Shown one piece after another: positions 11,848 to 19,861 of a DNA stretch of 62,309 nt; within the stretch, counting starts at the first letter, position 1; each line of letters begins with the position of its first letter. The stretch is taken from contig NZ_JAMXRU010000010.1 of NCBI RefSeq assembly GCF_024124745.1, forward strand, positions 1 to 62,309. The letters run 5' to 3'. Both the position numbers and the translations under genes were made by a program. This DNA is from Aeromicrobium sp. CnD17-E. Lineage in GTDB: Bacteria; Actinomycetota; Actinomycetes; Propionibacteriales; Nocardioidaceae. Under the pieces are notes generated by a model, which had not been told where the DNA came from, searched no databases, and saw only the letters and a program-made list of their open reading frames with translations.

Positions 11848-12737
11848 GCCACGGTCTCCGTGGCGAGCGCGCCCTCGACGTACGCGAGGCAGGCGGCGAC
11901 GTCGACCTTCGGGCCCTCGCCCTCCGGCTCGCCCGTGAGCTTGAGGTCCTGCTCGAGGACGTACCAGCCGGTGTAGCCGTGGCCCTCGAGCGCGGAGATC
12001 ATCGCGGCGACGTCGACGCTGCCGCGTCCGAGCACCGTCCACAGGCCCTGCGAGACGGCGTCGGAGAAGGCGAGGTCGCCGGACTGGACGCGCGCGGCGA
12101 GGTCCGCGTCGACGTCCTTGAGGTGGACGTGCACGACCCGCTCGAGGTTGGCGAGGGTGATCGCGACCGGGTCGGCGCCCGCGGCGACCAGGTGGCCGGT
12201 GTCGACGCAGAGGCCGACGTGCGAGCCGTCGAGGACCCGCTGGGTCTCCTCGGCGTTCTCGACGAGCGTGCCGACGTGGGGGTGGACGGCCGCGACCACG
12301 CCACGCTCGGTGGCGCGGTCGGCGATGCGGTCGAGGTGGCCGAGGAGCGTCTTCCACTCGACGTCACTGAGCGCGGGACGCTCGTCGTAGCCGTCCTGGC
12401 CGGTGGCGACCGCGATGACGACGACACCGGCGCCGGCGGCGAGGCAGTCGTCGATGAACGCGTCGACCTCGGGCATCGGGTCGTGGTCGGTGTGCAGCAC
12501 GAGCGGCAGGAAGCCGCCGACCGCGGAGAGACCGTAGGACTCGAGCAGCTCCGCCTTCGCCTGCGGCGCGTCGGGCAGGAAGCCCTCCGGGCCGAACTCG
12601 GTGGCGGCAAGGCCCAGCTCGCGCATCTCGGGGAGGACGCGGTCGGCGGGCAGCTGGTAACCCCAGCCCGGCACCTCGCACACGCCCCAGGAGATGGGGG
12701 CACCGGCGATGCGGGAACGGGAGGCGATCTGCGACAT
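11844..12737 (-). CDS. iolE: Inosose dehydratase-type TIM-barrel protein
   Basis: A 297-residue xylose-isomerase-like TIM barrel, the first gene of the operon. It dehydrates 2-keto-myo-inositol to the 1,2-diketone. Characteristic parts are GAPISWGVCEVPGWG at the N-terminus, VAAVHPHVGT, GLCVDTGHLVAAG and VHVHLKDV, which carry the expected metal ligands. The ATG at 12737 has an AGGA site about 10 bases upstream. Its promoter lies in the divergent region shared with the GntR gene. Confidence 0.9.
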   Translation of the reverse strand: MSQIASRSRIAGAPISWGVCEVPGWGYQLPADRVLPEMRELGLAATEFGPEGFLPDAPQAKAELLESYGLSAVGGFLPLVLHTDHDPMPEVDAFIDDCLAAGAGVVVIAVATGQDGYDERPALSDVEWKTLLGHLDRIADRATERGVVAAVHPHVGTLVENAEETQRVLDGSHVGLCVDTGHLVAAGADPVAITLANLERVVHVHLKDVDADLAARVQSGDLAFSDAVSQGLWTVLGRGSVDVAAMISALEGHGYTGWYVLEQDLKLTGEPEGEGPKVDVAACLAYVEGALATETVA

Positions 12738-12772
12738 GGGGGTCCTCGAGTGGGAAGAGCGGCGGTTTCGAA

Positions 12773-12789
12773 TGTCAGGACATGACGTC
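12773..12789 (-). promoter_or_regulatory. Operator 1 for the GntR/IolR-type regulator (iolE side)
   Basis: TGTCAGGACATGACGTC. Its core TGTCAGGACA reads TGTCCTGACA on the other strand, which fits the C. glutamicum IolR consensus KGWCHTRACA as I recall it. It sits just downstream of the predicted iolE transcription start (about 12791), so binding would block the operon. A matching copy lies exactly 60 bp away at 12833. Confidence 0.65.
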
Positions 12790-12797
12790 CGTGGAAA

Positions 12798-12827
12798 ACT
12801 CTGGACCGTGTCCTGGGTCACTGTCAA
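12798..12827 (-). promoter_or_regulatory. Predicted promoter of the iol operon
   Basis: On the minus strand a perfect -35 TTGACA (12822-12827) and a -10-like CAGAGT (12798-12803) are 18 bp apart. They lie between the two operators and point toward iolE. The -35 is strong and the -10 weak, which fits a regulated promoter. Confidence 0.55.
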
Positions 12828-12832
12828 GCATT

Positions 12833-12852
12833 TGTCAGGACATCTTGACGTC
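12833..12852 (+). promoter_or_regulatory. Operator 2 for the GntR/IolR-type regulator (gntR side)
   Basis: A second copy beginning TGTCAGGACA, followed by CTTGACGTC, so it shares the downstream GACGTC element with operator 1 but with 3 extra bases. It overlaps the predicted -35 (TTGACG, 12845-12850) of the gntR promoter, which suggests autorepression. Confidence 0.65.
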
Positions 12853-12878
12853 TGAACCTCGACTGCTAGGTTGCGTGC
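12845..12878 (+). promoter_or_regulatory. Predicted leaderless promoter of the GntR regulator gene
   Basis: TTGACG (12845-12850), 16-bp spacer, TAGGTT (12867-12872), then 6 bases to the ATG at 12879. The spacing places the transcription start on or next to the A of the start codon, and no ribosome-binding site is visible. Leaderless mRNAs are common in Actinobacteria. Confidence 0.6.
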
Positions 12879-13619
12879 ATGTCGAGCCCACGGATCACCC
12901 TGGACCGCTCGAGCCCCGTGCCCCTGTACTTCCAGGTCGCCGAGCAGCTCGAGCGCGCCATCGTGTCCGGCGAGATCGGCGCCGGGGAACGGCTCGAGAA
13001 CGAGATCACGATGGCTCAGGACCTCGGCCTGTCGCGGCCGACCATGCGCCAGGCCATCCAGGTGCTCGTCGACAAGGGCATGCTCGTGCGGCGCCGCGGC
13101 GTCGGCACCCAGGTCGTGCACGGGCAGGTGCGGCGCCAGGTCGAGCTGACCAGCCTGTTCGACGACCTCGCCGCCGCCGGCCAGCACCCCCGCACCACGG
13201 TCCTCGAGCAGCTGCTCGTCCCCGCGGACGAGCAGGTGGCCGAGCAGCTGCAGGTCGACCTCGGCGAGCCCGTCTGGTCACTGCGACGTCTGCGCTTCAT
13301 CGCCGGCGGCGAGCCGCTCGCCGTCATGCACAACTACCTGCCCTCCTCCATCGTCGACCTCGGCGACGTCGACCTCGAGGCGCAGGGCCTGTACTCCTAC
13401 CTGCGTGACGCCGGGTTCGTCATCCGCGTCGCCCGCCAGAGCATCGGCGCCCGCGGCGTCCGCCCCGTCGAGGCGCGCCTGCTCCGCGAGGAGGTCGACG
13501 CGCCCCTGCTCACCATGCAGCGCACCGCCTACGACAACCTCGGCCGCGCCGTCGAGTTCGGCCGCCACGCCTACCGCCCCGGCCTGTACAGCTTCGACGT
13601 CACCCTCGTCGACCGCTGA
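12879..13619 (+). CDS. GntR/HutC-family transcriptional regulator of inositol genes (IolR-like)
   Basis: A 246-residue regulator. Residues 10-80 form a GntR winged helix (VPLYFQVAEQLERAI, GERLENEITMAQDLGLSR, TMRQAIQVLVDKGMLVRRRGVGT), followed by a UTRA effector domain from about residue 95 to the end, with VWSLRRLRFIAGGEPLAV and EFGRHAYRPGLYSFDV. It is transcribed divergently from iolE, and two matching operators lie between them. It probably represses the iol operon and itself until an inositol-derived effector binds; the effector is not shown by the sequence. Confidence 0.85.
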   Translation: MSSPRITLDRSSPVPLYFQVAEQLERAIVSGEIGAGERLENEITMAQDLGLSRPTMRQAIQVLVDKGMLVRRRGVGTQVVHGQVRRQVELTSLFDDLAAAGQHPRTTVLEQLLVPADEQVAEQLQVDLGEPVWSLRRLRFIAGGEPLAVMHNYLPSSIVDLGDVDLEAQGLYSYLRDAGFVIRVARQSIGARGVRPVEARLLREEVDAPLLTMQRTAYDNLGRAVEFGRHAYRPGLYSFDVTLVDR

Positions 13620-13626
13620 CGTCGCG

Positions 13627-13655
13627 CCGCGACCGCGCCGGTGGGCTGGTCGCGG
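13627..13655 (+). terminator. Hairpin downstream of the GntR gene
   Basis: CCGCGACC (13627-13634) pairs with GGTCGCGG (13648-13655) around a 13-nt loop, starting 8 bases after the stop codon. There is no T-tract, as is usual in GC-rich actinobacteria. Confidence 0.5.
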
Positions 13656-14156
13656 TCGCCGGGGCCTTGCGGTGCGCTGCCTGCGGAGGTCCGGGCGTGC
13701 TGGTGCGCTGCCTCCGCTGGCGCTGGGCCTGACCTCCGAAAAGGCCTCGACCGGGCGGCTGGCGACGGCGCTGGTTCGGGGTCTCCGGCTGCGGGTTGGT
13801 GCTGAGGATGGACACAAGAATCTGCGGTGATGCGCTGAGGGTCCAACGGTTCTGCGTTTCCTCCGGGATCCCGTCATGAACGCAGAGACTTTCGCGCCGA
13901 CAGCCCACTATCGGTCGATCTGCAACCGCAGAACGGCTTCTGAGGTTGCAGATCCACCGATAGGAGGCGCCAACGCAGAACGGTGGGTCAAGAACGCAGA
14001 AACGAAGAATCGTGCGTCACCCGAGAGCCCAGACCAGACCCCGAGACCCGAAGCCAGCCCCGGACCCGCTGCGGCAGCGCACCGCCAACGTCACGACACC
14101 CGCAGGCCGCGCACCAGCAGGCCACGACCCCCGCAGCCACCGAACAGGCCCGCCCC
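13656..14156. other. Non-coding region with repeated AACGCAGAA motifs
   Basis: No credible gene is seen here. From about 13810 to 14010 the base composition falls and a short motif recurs on both strands: TTCTGCGTT near 13853, AACGCAGA near 13879, GCAGAACGG near 13928, AACGCAGAACGG near 13972 and AACGCAGAA near 13992. The long palindrome at 13909-13962 lies in the middle. The left and right outer copies are inverted relative to each other, as in a small non-autonomous element, but no target duplication could be identified. Confidence 0.5.
13909..13962. repeat. 54-nt near-perfect palindrome
   Basis: Left arm 13909-13933 and right arm 13938-13962 match in 23 of 25 positions around a 4-nt CGGC loop. 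The arms are not especially GC-rich (TATCGGT...CTGCAACC), unlike the terminators in this genome. It could be an extragenic palindromic element, a cruciform-forming site, or a shared terminator for gntR and the convergent SRPBCC gene. Confidence 0.8.
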
Positions 14157-14648
14157 TCAGCGCCCCTCCGCCTCCGCCTTCAGGGCGGCGAGGGTGCGAC
14201 GCATGCCGTCGAGGAGCTCGACGTCGTGGTTCTCGGCGCCGCCCATGAGCCACTTCCCGACGAGACGGGTGGAGAGGCCGGCGGACGGGAGGGCGCTGCG
14301 ACGTTCGACGACGTGGGTGCCGCCGTCCTCGGGGGTCAGCTCGTAAGACCACTCGACGTCGACGGGCCAGATGCGGAACGCGAGGGCGGCGGAGCCGTCG
14401 TGGGTGGGTGGCTTCCAGCGGGTGATGCGGGTGGTCGTCGGCCACAGCACCGCACCCTTGCGGTTGAGGTTGACGCCGCGCGACCCGACGCGGGGCGCGT
14501 CGGCGATCACCATGCGCACGGTCTCGGGGCTGCGCTCGCTCATCGAGCGCAGGTCCGACAGCAGGCTCCACACGACGTCGACGGACGCGTCGATCGACGT
14601 CTCCGCCTCGAGGGCCGGCAGGCCCCCGGCGGGGAACTCAGGCGGCAC
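14157..14648 (-). CDS. SRPBCC-family protein (START/polyketide-cyclase-like), second copy
   Basis: About 163 residues with the SRPBCC pattern: AETSIDASVDVVWSLLSDLRSM at the N-terminus, then MVIADAPRVGSRGVNLNR, and a C-terminal helix MGGAENHDVELLDGMRRTLAALK. It is a clear paralogue of the gene immediately upstream. The GTG at 14648 is chosen because it overlaps the upstream stop by 11 bases and keeps the whole domain. Such proteins bind hydrophobic ligands; the ligand is unknown. Confidence 0.75.
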   Translation of the reverse strand: MPPEFPAGGLPALEAETSIDASVDVVWSLLSDLRSMSERSPETVRMVIADAPRVGSRGVNLNRKGAVLWPTTTRITRWKPPTHDGSAALAFRIWPVDVEWSYELTPEDGGTHVVERRSALPSAGLSTRLVGKWLMGGAENHDVELLDGMRRTLAALKAEAEGR

Positions 14649-15114
14649 GGACCCCGGCCTCGGCCTCGGCCTTGATCCGCTGCAGGGTCTGCTGGATGCC
14701 CTGCTCGAGCTCGTCCTCGAACGCCTCGGTCCCGCCGAGCACGTGCTTCGTGAGCAGGTTCGACAGGCTCGAGACACCGTTCGGCGCGGTGCGCGACTCG
14801 GTGAGCCGGGTCCGGTCGCCGTCGAGGGCCTCGAGCCGGTAGGTCCACACGGTGCCGTTCTCGGCGACCTTGAGCGCCAGCTCGTGCTCCGGCTCGAAGA
14901 CCTTGACGTACGAGCGGGTGGGCCAGACCTTCCAGCCCTGCCGGTTGACGTTGATCGTGCGCGCGCCCTGGCGGACCACGCCGCCGCGGATGATCATGCG
15001 GCGGCACTGGGGGCTCCACTCCCCCATCCGCTTGAGGTCGGAGACGATGCTCCAGACGACGGACGGCGGGGCGTCGATCTCGACGGAGCTCTCGATCAGG
15101 CTGCGGTTCGGCAC
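14638..15114 (-). CDS. SRPBCC-family protein, first copy
   Basis: A 158-residue SRPBCC protein: SSVEIDAPPSVVWSIVSDLKRMGEWSPQC, NVNRQGWKVWPTRSYVKVF and a long C-terminal helix EDELEQGIQQTLQRIKAEAE. It shares the layout of its downstream neighbour, including the W-S-P position after the first helix, so the two look like a tandem duplication. No signal peptide or membrane segment. Function unknown beyond ligand binding or lipid/polyketide handling. Confidence 0.85.
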   Translation of the reverse strand: MPNRSLIESSVEIDAPPSVVWSIVSDLKRMGEWSPQCRRMIIRGGVVRQGARTINVNRQGWKVWPTRSYVKVFEPEHELALKVAENGTVWTYRLEALDGDRTRLTESRTAPNGVSSLSNLLTKHVLGGTEAFEDELEQGIQQTLQRIKAEAEAGVRAA

Positions 15115-15165
15115 GGTGCTGACTCCCAGGGTGTCGGGGACGGTTCGGGGCGGGGTGGGACGGGC

Positions 15166-16422
15166 TCAGTCCTGGCCGGACGCGCTCAGCGCCCGGACGG
15201 GACGGTGCGCCGCGCGCACCCACTCGACGAGCCAGTCGGCGACCGTCGGGTGGTTGAGCAGGGCGAAGTGGTGGGCGCTCGGCACGTACTCGAAGCGGGC
15301 ACCTTCGACCACCGGGCCGGTACGCCCGACGCCGGTCGCGGACGAGAAGTGCACGAGCAGGTCGCCGAGGACGGTGCTGAGCGGGTGGCGCTGCGACGCG
15401 CCGAGCGTGCCGGCGACGAAGTGGTACTCGGCGTGCGGGAGCGGCGCGGCGGCGATCCGGTCGAGGCCCCACGCACGGGTGAGGTCCTGGCCCTCCCACT
15501 CGTCGGCCGAGATGTAGCCGTGCCGCAGGTCGACGATGCCGGCAGAGCGGGTGTCGAGGATCGTGCTGAAGGGCCGCGACTCGGGCAGGAAGCGCAGCAC
15601 GGAGGAGCCGAGGTGCGCGACCTTCTCCAGGTTCGCTCCGGCGTGCGGCGTCCCCAGGCACACGACGTCGCGCACGAGGTGCTGCCACGTCTTGCCGCCG
15701 GCGGTCGCGTGGTTGGTGGCGGCGCGCACGACGAGACCGCCCATCGAGTGACCGACGAGGGTGATGCGGGAGACGGGGGTCGGCCACACGTCGACGAGCT
15801 GGGTGAGGAGCGCGTCGAGGTGCTTGCCGTTCTCGGAGATGTGCAGCCCCGTGTTGTAGCGGATCATCACGGGTGTCGCGTCGGTCTCGCTCGCGATCCG
15901 CGTCGCGTAGGAGGTGCCCGACACCTTGGAGCCGAGCGTCCACGACTCGTCGTCCTCGCAGAGGCCGTGCAGGAAGACGACCAGGTGGCTGCCGGCGTCG
16001 CGGAAGGCCTCGGCCACCTGCCAGCCGGTGGGCGGGAGGTCCTCGCCGTCGACCCGCACCGACATGACGATCGCCTGCGGGTCGTCCAGCAGGCGCAGCT
16101 CGTCGCCGATCAGGCCGTTGACGGCGGCCACGACGCTGCGGCCGAGGCGCGTCGACTCGACCGGTGCGCCGATCCCCCGGGCCGACAGGGCGCGGACCGA
16201 GCCGCTCCCGACCCGCAGGACGCCGGAGACCGCGCCGTAGACCGAGGTGACGACGGCGTCGTGCAGCGACTCGGGCACACGACCGCCGACCAGACGGGTG
16301 GCGCGGAAGGCCCGCGCCGCCACGGCCTCGTGCACCTCGCGCACCGTGCCGACCACCAGCCGGTCGAGGTGGTCGAGCGCGAGCGCGGCCACGTCGGTGG
16401 TGCGTGCGGGTGAGCCGGGCAT
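15166..16422 (-). CDS. Alpha/beta-hydrolase (lipase/PGAP1-like)
   Basis: A 418-residue hydrolase. The nucleophile elbow GHSMGG is preceded by ITLV and followed by LVVRAATNHA. The oxyanion region is VVFLHGLCEDDESW, and a late HHFALLNHP may supply the catalytic histidine. The first 150 residues are helical and have no recognised domain. The ATG at 16422 (MPGSPARTTDV) is preferred over a start 120 bp upstream, which would add a low-complexity Arg/Ala segment. Substrate unknown; a lipid ester is likely from the fold. Confidence 0.8.
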   Translation of the reverse strand: MPGSPARTTDVAALALDHLDRLVVGTVREVHEAVAARAFRATRLVGGRVPESLHDAVVTSVYGAVSGVLRVGSGSVRALSARGIGAPVESTRLGRSVVAAVNGLIGDELRLLDDPQAIVMSVRVDGEDLPPTGWQVAEAFRDAGSHLVVFLHGLCEDDESWTLGSKVSGTSYATRIASETDATPVMIRYNTGLHISENGKHLDALLTQLVDVWPTPVSRITLVGHSMGGLVVRAATNHATAGGKTWQHLVRDVVCLGTPHAGANLEKVAHLGSSVLRFLPESRPFSTILDTRSAGIVDLRHGYISADEWEGQDLTRAWGLDRIAAAPLPHAEYHFVAGTLGASQRHPLSTVLGDLLVHFSSATGVGRTGPVVEGARFEYVPSAHHFALLNHPTVADWLVEWVRAAHRPVRALSASGQD

Positions 16423-16528
16423 GCCTACATACTGCCGGTATCCGAGCGCGATGTGAACCGCACGTGGCGAGGTTCTCAGCCTTCGCACAGCCTCACGCCT
16501 CGCACGACCCCCAGCGCCCGGCGACGCA

Positions 16529-16564
16529 CGACGGCCCGACACCCGTGCGGGTGTCGGGCCGTCG
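16529..16564 (-). terminator. Terminator of the trigger factor gene
   Basis: Perfect 16-bp arms 16529-16544 and 16549-16564 with a GTGC loop, starting 14 bases beyond the tig stop codon. No T-tract. Very stable, so an intrinsic terminator is likely. Confidence 0.85.
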
Positions 16565-16577
16565 GTGACGGGTCCGG

Positions 16578-17951
16578 TCAGGCCTGGGCGGCGCCAGCCT
16601 CGTCGGACTCCTCGTCGTCGGCGAGCGAGCCGTCGGCGCGCAGCTTGCCGAGCTCGAGCACCGTGCCCGACGCGTCCTTGACGGTGGCCTGCTGCATCAG
16701 CTCGGCGAGCGCCTTGCCGCGCAGCACCTCGCTCACCATCTCGGGCACGTGGTTGTGCTCCATGATGTGCTGGATGTAGGAGTTCGGGTCCTGGCCCGAC
16801 TCCTGCGCCCGGCGGAAGATGTGCTGGCTCAGCTCGTCGTCCTGGATGCCGATCTCGTTGTCGGCGACCACCTGGTCGAGCACGAACTGGGCGACGATGG
16901 AGTCGCGCACGCGGCGCTCGAGCTCGGCCTCGAACTCCTCCTCGGTCTGGCCCTCGTCCTCGAGGTAGGTCTCGAACGGGATGCCGGCGTAGGACAGCTG
17001 CTGCTGGATCTGCTCGCGGCGACCCTGCAGCTCCTCGGCGACGACGGCGTCGGGCAGCGGCGCCTCGACCTTGCCGACGATCTCGTCGAGGACGAGGTCG
17101 CGGGCCTCGGCGGCCTGCTCCATGCGCTTGCCGCGGACGAGCCGCTCGCGCACGTCGGCCTTGAGCTCCTCGACGGTGTCGAACTCCGAGGCGGTCTGGA
17201 CGAACTCCTCGTCGAGCTCGGCGACCTGGCGCTCCTTGACCTCGTTGAGGGTCACGGTGACGTCGACGGGCGTGCCCTTGAGCTCGCCGCCGACCAGCTC
17301 GGTCGCGAACGTGGTCGTCGCGCCCTTCTCGAGGCCGATGAGCGCCTCGTCGAGGCCGTCGAGCAGGGTGCCGGAGCCGATCGTGTAGGGCAGGCCCTTG
17401 GCGTCGGCGCCCTCGATGTCGGCGCCGTCCTTGTCGCGCGCGACGAGATCGATGGTGACGGCGTCGCCGTCGGCGGCCGCGCGGTCGACGTCGGTGGTGA
17501 CGGCGAAGCGGTCGCGCAGGGCGTCGATCTGCTCGTCGACGTCGGCGTCGGTGACCTCGGCGTCGGCGACCTGCACCTCGACGCTGGCCAGGTCGGGCAG
17601 CTCGATCGTGGGACGCACGTCGAGCTCGGCGGTGATCTCGATGTCCTCGCCGTCGACGAACTTGGTGAGGTCGATGTCGGGCTGGCTCAGCGGCTGGATC
17701 TCCGCCTGCTGCAGGGCCTCGTTGTACCAGCCGGGCAGGGCGCCGTTGATGGCCTCGTCCAGCACGGCGCTGCGGCCGATGCGCTGGTCGACGATGGCGG
17801 CCGGCACCTTCCCCTTGCGGAAGCCGGGGATGGTGATCTGCGAACCGATCGTCTTGTACGCCTTGTCGAGGCTCGGCTTGAACTCCTCGAACGGCACCTC
17901 GATGGTGAGCTTGACCCGCGTGGGGCTCAGGGTCTCGGTGGTGCTCTTCAC
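16578..17951 (-). CDS. tig: Trigger factor (ribosome-associated chaperone and prolyl isomerase)
   Basis: A 457-residue protein with all three trigger-factor parts. The N-terminal ribosome-binding domain carries the signature GFRKGKVPAAIVDQRIG near residue 40. The FKBP-type PPIase domain lies around residues 150-240 (GDAVTIDLVA ... LPYTIGSGTLLDGLDEALIGL). A long helical C-terminal chaperone domain follows, with an acidic tail. The GTG start at 17951 has an AGGAG site about 10 bases upstream; no ATG lies nearby. It binds nascent chains at the exit tunnel. Confidence 0.95.
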   Translation of the reverse strand: MKSTTETLSPTRVKLTIEVPFEEFKPSLDKAYKTIGSQITIPGFRKGKVPAAIVDQRIGRSAVLDEAINGALPGWYNEALQQAEIQPLSQPDIDLTKFVDGEDIEITAELDVRPTIELPDLASVEVQVADAEVTDADVDEQIDALRDRFAVTTDVDRAAADGDAVTIDLVARDKDGADIEGADAKGLPYTIGSGTLLDGLDEALIGLEKGATTTFATELVGGELKGTPVDVTVTLNEVKERQVAELDEEFVQTASEFDTVEELKADVRERLVRGKRMEQAAEARDLVLDEIVGKVEAPLPDAVVAEELQGRREQIQQQLSYAGIPFETYLEDEGQTEEEFEAELERRVRDSIVAQFVLDQVVADNEIGIQDDELSQHIFRRAQESGQDPNSYIQHIMEHNHVPEMVSEVLRGKALAELMQQATVKDASGTVLELGKLRADGSLADDEESDEAGAAQA

Positions 17952-18021
17952 GTCGTGCTGCTCCTGCGGTGGTGGTGGTCGGGGTGCGTGCCGCAACCGC
18001 TCGGGACGTGGCGCGGACGCG

Positions 18022-18060
18022 GGAGGTCGCGCGGGCTCAGCAGCCCGCGGCAGGACCTCC
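18022..18060 (-). terminator. Two-part hairpin between phosphatase gene and tig
   Basis: GGAGGTC (18022-18028) pairs with GACCTCC (18054-18060), and inside it CGCGGGCT (18030-18037) pairs with AGCCCGCG (18042-18049), leaving a small bulge. It begins 45 bases after the phosphatase stop on the minus strand, so it most likely terminates that transcript; it could also fold in the tig 5' leader. Confidence 0.65.
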
Positions 18061-18104
18061 GTGCAGTCTCTCACGCTGCCCCTGGTGCAGGCGAACCAGC
18101 ACGG

Positions 18105-19745
18105 TCAGGTGGGCAGGACGCGGTTCGTCCCGGCCGGGACGCGGCGGGTCGCGAGGAGCCGAGAGGAGGCGTCGGGGTCGGTACGGTCGCTGACCGCGTG
18201 CCACTCCATGCGCGCCTCATCGGGCGTCAGCTCGAGCACGCTGTAGCCGTGGTCGTCGAGGTTGACGAAGCGCACGTGCGGGTTCATGCGCACGATCGCC
18301 TCCTCCATCGCCAGCGAGACCGTACGGGGCTTGGTGCCCATGAAGTCGTCGACGTTGTTGCTGGTGACGGAGCTGCACACGAGCTCGGTCGCGACGGGGG
18401 CACCGTCGAGCTCGACCTCGTTGGCCCAGGCGGTGTGCACGTCGCCGCTGAGGAAGACGACGTCGTTGACGCCCGCCTCCTTGATCCGCTCGAGCACCCG
18501 TCGGCGCTCCACGGGGTAGCCGTCCCACGTGTCGGTGTTCGGTTCCGCGGGCCCCCAGGTCATCGGGTCGGTGGTGCGACGCAGGGCGAGCTCCTGGCCG
18601 CGCGGACGCGGCGGCATGAGCATCGGCGCGACCATCACAGGGTTCCCGACGAGCCGCCACCGGGCACCGGACGTGGCGAGTCCCTCCACCAGCCACGCCT
18701 CCTGGTCGGCTCCGGTGAGGGAGCGGGCGGCGTCGGCCAGGCGCGGGTCGTCGGCCTCGACGCGCTCGTCGCGGTAGCCGCGCAGGTCGAGCATCGAGAG
18801 GTCCGCCAGCCGGCCGAACCGGAACCGCCGGTAGATGCGGGTGCCGTCACCCACGCGGGCGGTGCCGCCGAGGCGGACCGGCATCCACTCGTCGTACGCC
18901 CGCATCGCGGCGCGCTTGCGGCGGTCCCAGGGCCCCTCGGTGAAGCGCTGGTGCTCGAAGGCCCCGCCGGGGTACCAGCCGTCGGCGATCTCGTGGTCGT
19001 CCCACGTGGCGACCATCGGCAGCGCGGCATGCAGACGCTGCAGGTCGGGGTCGGTCTTGTACTGCGCGTGCCGACGTCGGTAGTCCTCGAGCGACACGGT
19101 CTCGTGCGGCGGGTCGTGACGTCGCACGTCGGTCCAGTCGGGTCCGTGGGAGTACTTGCCCGGCTGGTACTCGTACAGGTAGTCGCCGAGGTGGACGACG
19201 GCGTCGAGGTCGTGGTCGAGCAGGTGGCGGTAGGCGGCGAAGTAGCCGGCCTGCCAGTTGGCGCAGCAGACGACGCCGAGGCGGAGCCGCTGCACGTCGT
19301 CGTCCTCGGCCGGCGCCGTGCGCGTGCGGCCGCCGACGGTGTCCGGTCCGTGCCGGAAGCGGTACCAGTAGGTCGTCGCGGGCTGCAGGGCGCGGACGTC
19401 GAGCTTGACGGTGTGGTCGCGGCGGGCGTCGGTGCGCGCCACGCCGGCGGCGACGACGTCGGTGAAGTCCTCGTCGGCGGCGACCTCCCAGTCGACCTCG
19501 GTCGGGGCTCCCCGCCCCGACCCCGGGCTCGCGTCGGGCGTCGGCGTCACCCGCGTCCAGAGCACCACTCCGTCGGCGACCGGGTCGCCCGACGCCGCAC
19601 CGTGCTGGAAGTGACGGTGGCGGCTGGCGGGGGCAGGCGACGGTCGCAGGGTCGCGACGACGGCGCCGGCGCCGACGGTGAAGCCGACGCCGCTCACGAC
19701 CACGTCGCGGCGGGTCAGGGGTGCTCGGGGCGTCCCGGTCCTCAC
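18105..19745 (-). CDS. PhoD-type alkaline phosphatase/phosphodiesterase, Tat-exported
   Basis: A 546-residue secreted metallophosphatase. The N-terminus has a twin-arginine motif (TRRDVVVSG) followed by a hydrophobic stretch. PhoD features in order: FQHGAASGDPVADGVVLWTRVTP, VVHLGDYLYEYQPGKY, MVATWDDHEIADGWYPG (Fe/Ca ligands) and FLSGDVHTAW. The GTG start at 19745 just precedes the Tat region. It probably releases phosphate from organic phosphates outside the cell. No Pho box was identified. Confidence 0.88.
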   Translation of the reverse strand: MRTGTPRAPLTRRDVVVSGVGFTVGAGAVVATLRPSPAPASRHRHFQHGAASGDPVADGVVLWTRVTPTPDASPGSGRGAPTEVDWEVAADEDFTDVVAAGVARTDARRDHTVKLDVRALQPATTYWYRFRHGPDTVGGRTRTAPAEDDDVQRLRLGVVCCANWQAGYFAAYRHLLDHDLDAVVHLGDYLYEYQPGKYSHGPDWTDVRRHDPPHETVSLEDYRRRHAQYKTDPDLQRLHAALPMVATWDDHEIADGWYPGGAFEHQRFTEGPWDRRKRAAMRAYDEWMPVRLGGTARVGDGTRIYRRFRFGRLADLSMLDLRGYRDERVEADDPRLADAARSLTGADQEAWLVEGLATSGARWRLVGNPVMVAPMLMPPRPRGQELALRRTTDPMTWGPAEPNTDTWDGYPVERRRVLERIKEAGVNDVVFLSGDVHTAWANEVELDGAPVATELVCSSVTSNNVDDFMGTKPRTVSLAMEEAIVRMNPHVRFVNLDDHGYSVLELTPDEARMEWHAVSDRTDPDASSRLLATRRVPAGTNRVLPT

Positions 19746-19861
19746 CCGGCCAGTCAGGCAGGGTCGGGGTACGGGACGGCGAGGTCGGGGTGAACGTCAG
19801 GAGTCGGTCGGGGAACGGCTGCCGACGGGTCGCACCGGCTCCCTGACGCGCCGCGCCGCGG

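Noticed and set aside
16749-19793. Very long plus-strand open frame (over 1000 codons) opposite tig and the phosphatase gene
   Set aside because: It is antisense to two well-supported genes, has repetitive Val/Asp/Gly/Leu composition and no family signature; such frames arise from third-position GC bias.
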